This document shows, piece after piece, positions 27,906 through 36,436 of a stretch of 64,000 nt of DNA. A program made the translations under genes and the position numbers. This stretch comes from JAGPUQ01 sp963708735. Its GTDB lineage: Bacteria; Pseudomonadota; Gammaproteobacteria; Pseudomonadales; Porticoccaceae. Where the stretch lies: NCBI GenBank assembly GCA_963708735.1, contig CAVPTW010000014.1, positions 62,001 to 126,000 on the forward strand. Direction: 5' to 3'. Numbering within the stretch: the stretch's first letter is position 1; every line of letters begins with the position of its first letter. The notes under the pieces are model-generated. The model had not been told where the DNA came from. It searched no databases and was given only the letters and a program-made list of their open reading frames with translations.

Positions 27906-28742
27906 TCAGTCGCGTTGATTGATCGCATAACCCGCACCCGCCCGCATAAACGGCAGCCGCAGCATTCCGGAGAGGCGCGCGACCAGGCGCGAATCGCGGG
28001 GCTCGTGCAGTCCGATGACCATTCCGGTATGGCCATCGCGCGGCTGATCCCGATAGGTACCGCAGAGACGATCCCACCAGGGCAGGTTGAAGCCGAAGTT
28101 GCTGTTGGTTTCGTCACCGTGCACCGAGTGATGCACCCGATGCATTTCCGGAGTGACCACCAGCCAGCGCAGCGGTCGATCCAGCGCACGCGGCAGACGC
28201 ACATTGCCGTGGTTGAACAATGCGGTCGCATTCAACAGCACTTCGAACACAATGACCGCGGCCACCGGCGGGCCCAGTAGCAGGATCACGGCGAACTTGA
28301 TCAACAGCGACAGCACGATCTCGATGGGATGAAAACGCACCCCCGTGGTGGTATCGAAATCGATGTCGGCGTGATGGACGAGATGCAGCCGCCACAGGAT
28401 GGGCACGGCGTGGAACATCAGGTGTTGCAGGTAGATCGCGGCGTCCAGCACCACCACGGACACCGGCAGCGTCACCCAGGCGGGCGCCGCGATCCGGTTG
28501 AACAATCCCGAATTTTCACGCACCGCAAACTGCGCCACCCCGGTGGCAACCACCGGGATCAGCACTCGCACCGCCAAGCCGCCGAGCACCATCAGTCCCA
28601 GGTTGCTGAACCACCGCGTGGCGCGGGGCAGTGCGAGCGCACGCCGGGGCGCGGCCCTTTCCCACAGCGCCATGGCGGTGAACGTCGCCAGGAAGCAGCC
28701 GAGCCGGACCATCGGCTCGTGCGCGCTCAGCCAGTCAGCCAT
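27906..28742 (-). CDS. Sterol desaturase/fatty acid hydroxylase family membrane protein
   Basis: A 278-residue integral membrane di-iron oxygenase. The histidine clusters are HLMFH, HLVHHAD and MHRVHHS, the pattern of the FA_hydroxylase superfamily, between four or so hydrophobic segments. Family members hydroxylate or desaturate sterols, fatty acids or carotenoids; the substrate here is not predictable. It is the last gene of a minus-strand unit of symporter, EVE protein and hydroxylase, starting six bases after the EVE stop. Confidence 0.89.
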   Translation of the reverse strand: MADWLSAHEPMVRLGCFLATFTAMALWERAAPRRALALPRATRWFSNLGLMVLGGLAVRVLIPVVATGVAQFAVRENSGLFNRIAAPAWVTLPVSVVVLDAAIYLQHLMFHAVPILWRLHLVHHADIDFDTTTGVRFHPIEIVLSLLIKFAVILLLGPPVAAVIVFEVLLNATALFNHGNVRLPRALDRPLRWLVVTPEMHRVHHSVHGDETNSNFGFNLPWWDRLCGTYRDQPRDGHTGMVIGLHEPRDSRLVARLSGMLRLPFMRAGAGYAINQRD

Positions 28743-28748
28743 TGCGGC

Positions 28749-29207
28749 TCAGCGCGTGCGGCAGCGATCCAGGATGGCGTCGAACTGCGCCGGCGCCACC
28801 TGCTGGATCGACAGCCGACTTTTGCTGACCAGTTCCATATCGGCAAACAAGGCGTCGGCCTTGATCGCCCTGAGGGTCAGGGGTGTATCGAAAACCTCCT
28901 TGAACAGCAGATCCACCAGCACCCAGCGGGGCTTGTCGGGGGTAGCCTTGGGGTCGTAATAGCGCGCCTCCGGATCGAACTGACAGGGGTCGGTGCGCGC
29001 CGCGCCGCACACTTCAGCCAGCCCGACCACGGCCGGCTCGGCGCAACTCGAATGGTAGATCAGCACCGGATCGCCCACCGCGACCTCGTCGCGCAGCCGG
29101 TTGCGGGCCTGGTAGTTGCGGATACCGTCCCAGCCGCAGCGCTGTTCGCGGCGCAGGTCCGCGATGCTGTAGGTCTCGGGTTCAGTCTTGAAGAGCCAGT
29201 GGCGCAT
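28749..29207 (-). CDS. EVE domain-containing protein
   Basis: A 152-residue single-domain EVE protein. The family signature is clear: WLFKTEPETYSI at the start, WDGIRNYQARN, GDPVLIYHSS and the aromatic cage region near DKPRWVLVDL. EVE is a PUA/YTH-related fold thought to bind modified bases in DNA or RNA. A GGGAGA site precedes the ATG. It lies between the symporter and the hydroxylase with short gaps, probably as a passenger in that transcript. Although it is a possible modified-base reader, no modification enzyme lies beside it. Confidence 0.92.
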   Translation of the reverse strand: MRHWLFKTEPETYSIADLRREQRCGWDGIRNYQARNRLRDEVAVGDPVLIYHSSCAEPAVVGLAEVCGAARTDPCQFDPEARYYDPKATPDKPRWVLVDLLFKEVFDTPLTLRAIKADALFADMELVSKSRLSIQQVAPAQFDAILDRCRTR

Positions 29208-29234
29208 TATCGTCGTCTCCCGGGCACGTCGCCC

Positions 29235-30833
29235 TCATGCGCTGTGATCACCCGCCGGCCCGATCGCCGGGGGATGGACGCCAAAAACGCGGTCCAGATG
29301 GGCTTGCGGCAACGGGCTGGTCGCCAGCGACACCCCCACCGTCACCAGGATGCAGAATCCCTCGGCGATGGTGGTGCAGGCAAATGGGTTGTCGGCCTGG
29401 CCGGCGACCCAGAACAGCACCTGCGCCAGCGGATTGCCGTCGACCGCTCCGCCCGGCAACCAGGCCTGGCGCAACGCGATGAAGGCCAGGGCGCCGGCGA
29501 TAAATCCCCAGAGCGCACCCTGGCGGGTCACCCCGCGCCAGAACACGCCGAGAATGAGCGGACCCACCAGCGCCGCCATCAGCCCGCCCAGACCCACCCA
29601 CACCATGAGCGCGATGTTCTGGCCGATCGACTCCCAGGCCAGCCACGCTGCTCCGATCAGGACCACCACCACGCCCCAGCGGCTGATGCGCAGGATATTG
29701 CGATCCACCTGCTCCGGCGTTGCCTCCGGATGCAGCAGCGGCACCAGACCGCGGCGGTAGATGTCGTTGGCGAACACCTGCGAAATGGAAATCACCAGGC
29801 CGTCCGCCGTGGACATGATGGCCGCCAGAATGCCGGCACCAAACAGCGCCGCCAGCCAGGCCGGAAATACCTCGATCAGCAACACCGGAATCGCCTGGTT
29901 GGGATCGCCGGGCGCCGTCAGCAAGCGGTCGCCCAGCACGGCGCGGGCCAGCAGGCCGCCGAGGATCATCGCGCTCAGGACCAGCCCGAATATCAGGCAC
30001 AGCAGCATGAAGCGCGTATGGCCGACACCCTCGCGCAGCGCCCAGATCTTGTTGCCGATATGGGGCAGCATGCCGAGCGACAGGTGGGCGAGGAAAATGG
30101 CGCTCAAATCCCACCAGGAATCGAACAGCGACGAACCGGGGTAGAACAACTTGACCGTATGCGGGTCCAGTGCGGCCAGGCGATCGAGTACCCCCCCGAG
30201 CCCGCCGGGCACGCCGACACCGAAGGCGAACAGGCCGACGATCACCGCGGCCAGCACCAGCATCATGGCGCCCTGGATCCCATCGGTGAGGATGTCGGCG
30301 TGCGCGCCCCCGAGCACCACATAGACCAGCAGCACCGCGGCCGTCACCCCGAGCGCCCAGGCGGCATCGAGCCCCAGCAACTGCTGAAACATCACCAGCC
30401 CGGCCAGCAACTGGGCCGCGAGATAGAACAGCAGTACCAGCGAAAACACCGCGACCAGGATGCGCAGCGGCTCCGACTGGTAGCGATCGCCGATGAATTC
30501 CGGGATGGAGCGATTGCCGAAATGGTGGCCGGTGCGCTGGACCTGCTTGAAGCACAACCAGATGCCCAGGTAGACCGCAAAAGGGTAGAGCAGCGCATAG
30601 CCCACGGCGGGCAGTCCGTAGATATAGCCGAGCCCGGGAATGCCGAGAAAAGTGGCGCCGGAGGCGGTGGTCGCGGTCATCGCAAGCCCCAGGAACCACA
30701 TGCCATAGCCCCTGCGCGCGGTGGAGAAGTCATCGCTGCCGGTGACGCGTCGCATGCCCAGGTAGCCCAGTCCGAGCATCAGGCCGATATACAGAATCAA
30801 AAACATCCAGGACCAGATCAGCAGGGGCGTCAT
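29235..30833 (-). CDS. Sodium:solute symporter family protein
   Basis: A 532-residue SSS-family permease with about 13 hydrophobic segments. Recognisable blocks are YGMWFLGLAMTATTASG, FLGIPGLGYIYGLPAVGYAL, the GGAHADILTDGIQGAMM strand around one third of the length, and ILAAIMSTADGLVIS for the sodium-site helix. It imports an organic solute such as a carboxylate or amino acid with Na+. The ATG at 30833 has GAGGT upstream; a TTG five codons earlier is less likely. Confidence 0.9.
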   Translation of the reverse strand: MTPLLIWSWMFLILYIGLMLGLGYLGMRRVTGSDDFSTARRGYGMWFLGLAMTATTASGATFLGIPGLGYIYGLPAVGYALLYPFAVYLGIWLCFKQVQRTGHHFGNRSIPEFIGDRYQSEPLRILVAVFSLVLLFYLAAQLLAGLVMFQQLLGLDAAWALGVTAAVLLVYVVLGGAHADILTDGIQGAMMLVLAAVIVGLFAFGVGVPGGLGGVLDRLAALDPHTVKLFYPGSSLFDSWWDLSAIFLAHLSLGMLPHIGNKIWALREGVGHTRFMLLCLIFGLVLSAMILGGLLARAVLGDRLLTAPGDPNQAIPVLLIEVFPAWLAALFGAGILAAIMSTADGLVISISQVFANDIYRRGLVPLLHPEATPEQVDRNILRISRWGVVVVLIGAAWLAWESIGQNIALMVWVGLGGLMAALVGPLILGVFWRGVTRQGALWGFIAGALAFIALRQAWLPGGAVDGNPLAQVLFWVAGQADNPFACTTIAEGFCILVTVGVSLATSPLPQAHLDRVFGVHPPAIGPAGDHSA

Positions 30834-30904
30834 GGGTACCTCAGTCAAACAGCCGTTGATAACAGGCTATGCACGCGTCAGACAGGCTGCCAGCCATGGC
30901 AGGA

Positions 30905-32156
30905 TCAGGGCGTCAGGGCCGGCACCGCCTCGGGAAAATCCCGCACGGCATGCCAGTCCAGGCCGAGGCTGCCGCCCAGCATCCGCCAGTAGAGAAACGG
31001 CAGATAGTATTTTTTCAGCCACCAGTACATGCGCCGCGGAATGCGCGGGTCCAGGGGGAAACTGGGCGCGACCACACCGTCGTAGAGGAACTCGGCGAGC
31101 ATGATTTTGCCCCTGGACGTGGTGATCGGGCAGGAGGCATAGCCGTCGTAGCTTTTGGTCTCACCCTTGCCGTGGAGCCGTTGCAGCAGGTTGGCGACCG
31201 CAACCGGCGCCTGGGCGCGCACGGCGGCGGCGGTCTTGCTGTTGGGTGTCGTGGTGCAGTCGCCGAGCCCGAACACATTCTCGAAGCGGGTGTGGCGCAG
31301 GCTGTTTTTGTCGACGCTGAGCCAACCCGAGGCATCCGCCAGCGGACTCGTCTTGATGAAATCCGGCGCCGATTGCGGCGGCACCACATGGAGCAGATCG
31401 AACGCCAGCTCGACGCTCTGCTTGCTGTCGCCGCTGGTCACCTCGAAAGTGGCGCGCCGCGCGGCCCCGTCCACCGCCACCAGGTTGTGCCCGAAGTGAG
31501 GCTGGATGCCGTAGTGGGCGACCACTGTGTCGAGCGCCCTGGCGTAGAACGGAATCCCGAACATCGCCGGCCCCGGCAGGAAAAAATGCATCCCGGCGTC
31601 GACACGCTTCCGCCGCCAGTGATCCGCAGCCAGATAGAGGATTTTCTGCGGCGCGCCGGCGCACTTGATCGGCATCGCGGGCTGGGTGAACAGCGCCTGC
31701 CCAGCGCGCAGATTGCGGACGCACTCCCAAGTGTAAGGCGCGAGATCGTAGCTGATAATTGCTGGTAACGCCATTCTTGCCCAGAGTTTCCTCCAGACCA
31801 TCGATGCGGCCCCAGTCGAGCTGGAGGCCGGCCGCCACCACCAGATAGCGGTATTCCACCTCCGCACCGGAGGCGAGCGCCACCCGGTTGTGCTCCGGAG
31901 CGAAACCGACGGCGCGCTCCCGGATCCATGTGACCCCGGCCGGCATATGGCGCGCGGTGTCGTGCCGGGTTTTCTCGATCTGGTAGGCACCGCCGCCCAC
32001 GAGCGTCCAGGCGGGCTGGTAATAATGATGCTCGGAAGGTTCGATGACAGCGATGTCGAGATCGGCCTGGGCGGCTTTCAACAGCGCGGCCACGGTGAGG
32101 CCGGCGGCACCGCCACCGACGATAACCACTACATGGTGCGAGAGGGCGTCATTCAT
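30905..32156 (-). pseudogene. Sulfide:quinone oxidoreductase-like flavoprotein, one frameshift
   Basis: An FAD-dependent membrane-associated enzyme that oxidises sulfide and reduces quinone. The N-terminal part (ATG 32156, AGGAG site) has the dinucleotide motif VVIVGGGAAGLTVAALL and reads to GKNGVTSNY. The rest continues in another frame from SYDLAPYTWECV with the conserved cysteine loop PIKCAGAPQK, the second FAD motif NVFGLGDCTTTPNSK and the SQR-typical YDGYASCPIT near the C-terminus. The two frames join if one base is removed in 31751-31760. All motifs survive, so it is either freshly disrupted or a base-call insertion. It diverges from a SulP transporter, a sensible partner for the sulfur oxidised. 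Confidence 0.85.
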
Positions 32157-32212
32157 GGGACAACTCCTGGATTGTGCGGTTAGATTCCCGCGAGCACGGC
32201 CAGCTTGCAGCC

Positions 32213-32240
32213 TTGGTTGATAAAAATCTAATATAACCAA
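32213..32240. promoter_or_regulatory. AT-rich dyad in the SQR/SulP divergent spacer, candidate operator
   Basis: The arms TTGGTT and AACCAA enclose a 16-base AT-rich centre (GATAAAAATCTAATAT) in an otherwise GC-rich spacer, about 60 bases upstream of the SQR start. SQR genes are often controlled by ArsR-type persulfide-sensing repressors that bind AT-rich dyads, but no such regulator is encoded nearby and this assignment is inference. Confidence 0.35.
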
Positions 32241-32326
32241 CACCTCTACCGTTCTTGATTGTGATTCTAAGGGGTCCGGGGCCCGGGTTTGATCTCCGCG
32301 CCACTTTACCCGAGCGGAGGTTACCC

Positions 32327-34090
32327 ATGGCAGCCGATGACGCCCCACGCCAAGCGAATCCCTGGCTGCGCCGCTGCCGGCGGGCGCTGCCCCTGTGCGC
32401 CGATCTCCGCACCCTGGATCGCGGCGGCCTGATCCAGGATCTGCTGGCCGGGACCATCACCGCCATCCTGCTGATCCCCCAGGCGCTCGCCTACGCCCTG
32501 CTCGCCGGTCTGCCCCCCGAAGTGGGACTCTACGCCAGTATCGTCCCGCCCTTGATCTATGCACTGCTGGGCACCAGCCGGACGCTGGCGGTGGGACCGG
32601 TAGCGGTGGCCGCGGTGATGGTGGCCGCCGCGCTGACGCCCTACGCCGGCGGCGACCCGGACAAATACCTCACCGGCGCCCTGATCCTCTCCGCACTCAC
32701 CGGGCTCATCCTGCTCGCTCTGGGTCTGTTGCGGCTGGGCTGGCTGACCGCCTTCATCAGCCACCCGGTGCTGTCGGGTTTCACCACCGGCGCGGCGATC
32801 TTCATCATCGGCACCCAGTTGGCCGCGCTCAGCGGCATTGCCGTAGCGCGGGATGCCGATTTTTTCGGTGTGCTGGTAACCGTCGCGCGGCAGATCGGCA
32901 ACATCAACCCGATCACCGCCGGCTTCGGTCTCACCGCGACGGCCTTGCTGCTGTTCGCGCGCCAACCCCTGGTACGGCTGCTTGCCGCACACGGCGTCAA
33001 GCCCCAGACCGCCGCGATTCTCGGTCGCACCGCGCCTCTGGTCGTGGTCGCCACCGCGATCCCGGTCGCCGCGCTGCTGGACGTACACGGCCGCTGGGGT
33101 GTGGCAGTGGTGGGCGCGGTTCCCCTGGGCCTGCCCGGATTGCGGCTGGACTTTCTTGCCGAGCCCGGCTGGCTCGCGCTGCTGCCATCGGCCGCGCTGA
33201 TCGCGCTCATCGCCTATGTGGAGAGCATTTCGGTCGCCAAGGCGCTGGCGTTCCGGCGCCGCGAACGGATCGATCCGGATCAGGAGTTGCGCGCCCTGGG
33301 GATCACCAACATCGCCGCCGCCTGCGCCGGCGCCATGCCGGTGGCGGGCGGCTTTGCCCGCTCCATGGTGAATTTCGACGCCGGCGCCCGCACCCAGGTC
33401 GCGGCCATCGTCACCGCGTGCTGGGTAGCGCTCGCCACGCTGCTGTTCACCGGACTGCTCACCGACCTGCCCAAAGCGGTGCTGGCCGCGATCATCGTGG
33501 TCGCGGTCTGGCAGCTCGTCGACTTCGCCGGATTGCGCCACACCTGGCGCTACGACCGCGGCGATGGCACCGCCCAAGGCGCGACGCTGCTCGGGGTGCT
33601 TGCCTTCGGAATCGAACTCGGACTGTTGATCGGCGTGGGCCTGGCGCTGGTGCTGTTCCTGTACCGAACCAGCCGCCCGCATATCGCCGTGGTCGGCAGG
33701 ATTGCCGGCACCGAGCATTTCCGCAACATCCACCGCCATGTGGTCGAGACCTGGCCCGGCCTGTTGCTGGTACGGGTCGACGAAAACCTCTATTTCGCCA
33801 ATGTGCCCAAGGTTGAATCCGAATTGCAGAATCTGGTCGTCGACCGGGAGGGTCTGCGCGATCTGGTGCTGATTTTCTCCGGTGTCGCCTATATCGATGC
33901 CAGCGCGCTGGAAATGCTGGAAAATTTCGAGGCCGGGCTGTCCGCTGCCGGGGTCCGGCTGCATCTGGCGGAAGTCAAGGGACCCGTCCTGGACCGGCTG
34001 CGCAATGGTGAACTCTTGACCCGCCTCGGCACCGACCGCATCCATCTTTCCACCCAGCAGGCCGTAGCCGCCCTCACCGCGGCGAGCTGA
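32327..34090 (+). CDS. SulP-family anion transporter with STAS domain
   Basis: A 587-residue SulP/SLC26 transporter, probably for sulfate or bicarbonate. The transmembrane core opens with DLLAGTITAILLIPQALAYA and ETVG-type GLPPEVGLYASIVPP, includes RTLAVGPVAVAAVMVA, and is followed by a cytoplasmic STAS domain (ENLYFANVPKVESEL, FSGVAYIDASALEMLENF). The ATG at 32327 has GGAGG six bases upstream; the frame is open further back to 32255 but without support. Its pairing with the divergent sulfide oxidoreductase suggests sulfur anion traffic. The next gene starts one base after its stop. Confidence 0.92.
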   Translation: MAADDAPRQANPWLRRCRRALPLCADLRTLDRGGLIQDLLAGTITAILLIPQALAYALLAGLPPEVGLYASIVPPLIYALLGTSRTLAVGPVAVAAVMVAAALTPYAGGDPDKYLTGALILSALTGLILLALGLLRLGWLTAFISHPVLSGFTTGAAIFIIGTQLAALSGIAVARDADFFGVLVTVARQIGNINPITAGFGLTATALLLFARQPLVRLLAAHGVKPQTAAILGRTAPLVVVATAIPVAALLDVHGRWGVAVVGAVPLGLPGLRLDFLAEPGWLALLPSAALIALIAYVESISVAKALAFRRRERIDPDQELRALGITNIAAACAGAMPVAGGFARSMVNFDAGARTQVAAIVTACWVALATLLFTGLLTDLPKAVLAAIIVVAVWQLVDFAGLRHTWRYDRGDGTAQGATLLGVLAFGIELGLLIGVGLALVLFLYRTSRPHIAVVGRIAGTEHFRNIHRHVVETWPGLLLVRVDENLYFANVPKVESELQNLVVDREGLRDLVLIFSGVAYIDASALEMLENFEAGLSAAGVRLHLAEVKGPVLDRLRNGELLTRLGTDRIHLSTQQAVAALTAAS

Positions 34091-34091
34091 C

Positions 34092-35273
34092 ATGGCGCCG
34101 ACGCCCTGGCCCAAGGCGCGGCGACGCCGCTTGCGCAACATCGCCGCCGCCCTTCTGGTCGCCCTCACATTGGCCGCGCTGGCCGGTATGCCGGCGGTTC
34201 ACCGCGGCCATGAGGCCCTGCTGATCCTGCTCGATATCCAGGCCGGTGCCGGCCCGAGCCGCCTGAAACACCGCAGTCGGGATCCGCTGCGCACCGCGGC
34301 CGATTTCCGCATCCTCGGGCGCGACCACCAGGCCGATCGTTACCAACCCGCGGACCGCGCGCCGCGCGCCACCCTGGTGCTGCTCCACGGACTGACGCCC
34401 GCGGGACGGCGCGAACCCCGGCTGGAGCGGTTTGCCACCACCCTGGCCCGCGCCGGGTTCCGCGTCGTGGTGCCGGACCTGCCGGGCCTGCGTTCACTCG
34501 GCGTCGGCACCGAGGACATTCGCGATGTCACCGACACCCTGCGCCAGGTACTGGGTCCGGAAACGGATCTCGACTGCAACGCCGTGGGATTGATGGGCTT
34601 CAGCTTCGCGGTCGGCCCCGCGCTGATCGCGGCCCTGACACCGGACGTGGGGGAGCGCCTGAGTTTCGTGGTCGCGGTGGGAGGCTACTACGACCTGGCA
34701 GGCGCCATCACCTACGCCACCACCGGCTACGATCCCCTGTCGGGACGGCGCGGCGCACCCCCGGCGCCGGAAGGGAAATGGTGGCTGCTCCGGAGCGAGA
34801 GCCAAAGGCTGACGCGGCCGGAGGATCGCACGCTGCTCGATGAACTGGCGCAGCGGCGGACGCGCGATCCGACCGCGACGGTGGACGATCTCCTGGCACG
34901 GCTGAGCCCGGACGGGCGCGCGGTTTATGCGCTGGCCGCCAACACCGATCCGGAGCGTGTCAGGGAACTGATCCGCCAACTGCCGGCGGAAATCCGCACC
35001 CAACTGCAAGCGCTGGACCTGGTTCCACAGCAGCTGGAAACACTGCGCGCGCATCTGCTGCTGATTCATGGCACCAATGACAACGTCATTCCGGTCGGGC
35101 ACAGCCGGGCCTTGCTGGCCAGACTTGGAAAGGCCCGGGCGAGCCTGTTCGAAGCCGGCGGACTGGATCACGTCGATGTGGCACCCGAGCTCCGCGACAC
35201 CTTTCGACTCTGGCAGGCAACCCGGGAATTGCTGTGGCTCGCCGATGGCGGCGTGCGCGAACCCGCTTGCTGA
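34092..35273 (+). CDS. Alpha/beta hydrolase, membrane-anchored or exported
   Basis: A 393-residue hydrolase. A basic start and one hydrophobic segment (IAAALLVALTLAALAGM) suggest a signal anchor. The core shows LVLLHGLTPAG, nucleophile elbow GFSFAVG with serine, and a late acid/histidine region HGTNDNVIPV and GGLDHVD. It begins one base after the SulP stop and is surely co-transcribed. The substrate is unknown; the rather long insertion between residues 210 and 300 is helical and could be a lid. Confidence 0.85.
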   Translation: MAPTPWPKARRRRLRNIAAALLVALTLAALAGMPAVHRGHEALLILLDIQAGAGPSRLKHRSRDPLRTAADFRILGRDHQADRYQPADRAPRATLVLLHGLTPAGRREPRLERFATTLARAGFRVVVPDLPGLRSLGVGTEDIRDVTDTLRQVLGPETDLDCNAVGLMGFSFAVGPALIAALTPDVGERLSFVVAVGGYYDLAGAITYATTGYDPLSGRRGAPPAPEGKWWLLRSESQRLTRPEDRTLLDELAQRRTRDPTATVDDLLARLSPDGRAVYALAANTDPERVRELIRQLPAEIRTQLQALDLVPQQLETLRAHLLLIHGTNDNVIPVGHSRALLARLGKARASLFEAGGLDHVDVAPELRDTFRLWQATRELLWLADGGVREPAC

Positions 35274-35303
35274 GCGGGCCGGCCATGAGCCCGGATGGCC
35301 CGC
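35274..35303 (+). terminator. Possible intrinsic terminator after the SulP/hydrolase unit
   Basis: A 7-bp stem GCGGGCC/GGCCCGC with a 16-base loop starts just after the hydrolase stop and is followed by GGCGGTTTTC, a short and interrupted T-run. It lies between convergent genes, where a terminator is expected. Confidence 0.35.
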
Positions 35304-35321
35304 GGCGGTTTTCTCGACCGG

Positions 35322-35654
35322 TCAACAATTGCCTTTCTTGGCCTGTCCGGGCGGGCAGAAGCGGCTGCCATGGTGATCGCCATGGTAATGGTAGTGCTCA
35401 TCATCGTAGCGTCGGTCACGATCATGACGGTCCCCGTGATCATCGGTGTTGACGGCGGCACCCGCCGCTGCGCCCACACCAGCGCCGATGATGGCGCCGT
35501 CTCGGCCGCCAACCTCTTGCCCCACCGCACCACCGATCGCACCGCCCACGGCACCGCCGATGGCGGCATCCAGGGTCTGGTCGCTGGCGAGGGCAAGGCC
35601 GGGCGCCAGGGCCAGCGCCAGCGCCAAAATCGCGAGACCTTTGTTCATCTTCAT
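35322..35654 (-). CDS. Exported glycine-zipper protein
   Basis: A 110-residue protein with a signal peptide (LAILALALALAPGLALA), a glycine-zipper stretch rich in GGAVGGAIGGAVGQEVGG, then a His/Asp-rich tail (HYHYHGDHHG) and two cysteines near the end. Glycine-zipper proteins insert in the outer membrane or associate with it; the histidine tail could bind metal. The ATG at 35654 has GAGGAGT upstream and gives the signal at the very N-terminus. It lies downstream of YdbL, 114 bases away on the same strand. Confidence 0.82.
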   Translation of the reverse strand: MKMNKGLAILALALALAPGLALASDQTLDAAIGGAVGGAIGGAVGQEVGGRDGAIIGAGVGAAAGAAVNTDDHGDRHDRDRRYDDEHYHYHGDHHGSRFCPPGQAKKGNC

Positions 35655-35768
35655 GGGTTCACTCCTCACTGCATCGCTCAAAGACGGGCGATTCTCGAAT
35701 CCTGTGCAAAATCCCGTTGCAATTCAGCCTGTTTGGCTCCGCGGTGGGAGCGGCGTCACGGGCACGCG

Positions 35769-36194
35769 CTATTTCTTGAGCGCCCAGCCATTGGCGCCTT
35801 CCACCCACCAGCCGCCCGGCGCGCGCTCGATGAAGCGCTGAGCAAAGGTAGTACGGATATCCGCCTCCCACTCGGGATGGCCATTGGCGCGGGCAATTTC
35901 CCGGTAGAGCGCGGCGCGGTCGGCGTTCTCGGCCGCCACCAGCCCGTTCACCCGCCCGCGCTGGGGCAGCGGCACCAGCGCCGCATCGCGCAAAACCAGA
36001 TTGCCGTTGGCCGCTAGGCCCACCGCGCCGGACTCGTAGAAAGGCGTCAACTCGGCATGGCGCGCCTTCATGGCATCGGTCAGCGCGCGGATCGCTGGGG
36101 TGTCGATCTCAAGGTTGGCCTGGGCAAACGCAAGACCCGTTGCCAGTGTCAGCAACAAGGCGACGATCACAGACGGTAGTTGAAGCGGCTTCAC
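35769..36194 (-). CDS. ydbL: YdbL family protein (DUF1318)
   Basis: A 141-residue exported protein: signal peptide (VIVALLLTLATGLAFA), then the DUF1318 core with RHAELTPFYESGAVGLAANG and NRAALYREIA-like ENADRAALYREIA. In E. coli ydbL follows ydbH and ynbE, which form an envelope-spanning lipid-transfer pair; YdbL is thought to assist their assembly. The GTG start overlaps the stop of the upstream lipoprotein gene by four bases, so the gene order and coupling of the E. coli operon are reproduced here. Confidence 0.88.
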   Translation of the reverse strand: MKPLQLPSVIVALLLTLATGLAFAQANLEIDTPAIRALTDAMKARHAELTPFYESGAVGLAANGNLVLRDAALVPLPQRGRVNGLVAAENADRAALYREIARANGHPEWEADIRTTFAQRFIERAPGGWWVEGANGWALKK

Positions 36195-36436
36195 TGGGTT
36201 TCTCCTTTTTCGGCAGGATGGCCGGCGGGTTGGGCGGCCGGCGGGGCGGCATCTTTGGGTATCTGCCAGACCTCGTCGATCACGCGATCGGCCGCCCGCT
36301 CCGCCGCCGCGGCCGGGAAGTAGATGTTGATGGTCACGCAGGCCGTCATGATGCCAGCCATACCCGTTACCCAGACGACTTTACTGCCCACTTTCATTCC
36401 GTTTCCCATGGCACCCGCAGGGGTGGTTCCGTTCAT
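36191..36436 (-). CDS. YnbE-like small lipoprotein
   Basis: A small lipoprotein with a hydrophobic segment ending in GIMTAC and the mature sequence CVTINIYFPAAAAERAADR, a motif found in lipoproteins encoded with DUF1318 proteins. It occupies the position of ynbE between the YdbH-like gene and ydbL. By analogy it would sit in the outer membrane and cap the YdbH bridge. The ATG at 36436 overlaps the YdbH stop by four bases; ATGs at 36409 and 36397 would give a more typical short signal peptide and are equally possible. Confidence 0.75.
   Translation of the reverse strand: MNGTTPAGAMGNGMKVGSKVVWVTGMAGIMTACVTINIYFPAAAAERAADRVIDEVWQIPKDAAPPAAQPAGHPAEKGETQ

Noticed and set aside
28329..30992. Plus-strand open frame of 887 codons opposite the hydroxylase, EVE and symporter genes
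   Set aside because: Antisense to three recognised genes and extending over their intergenic gaps.
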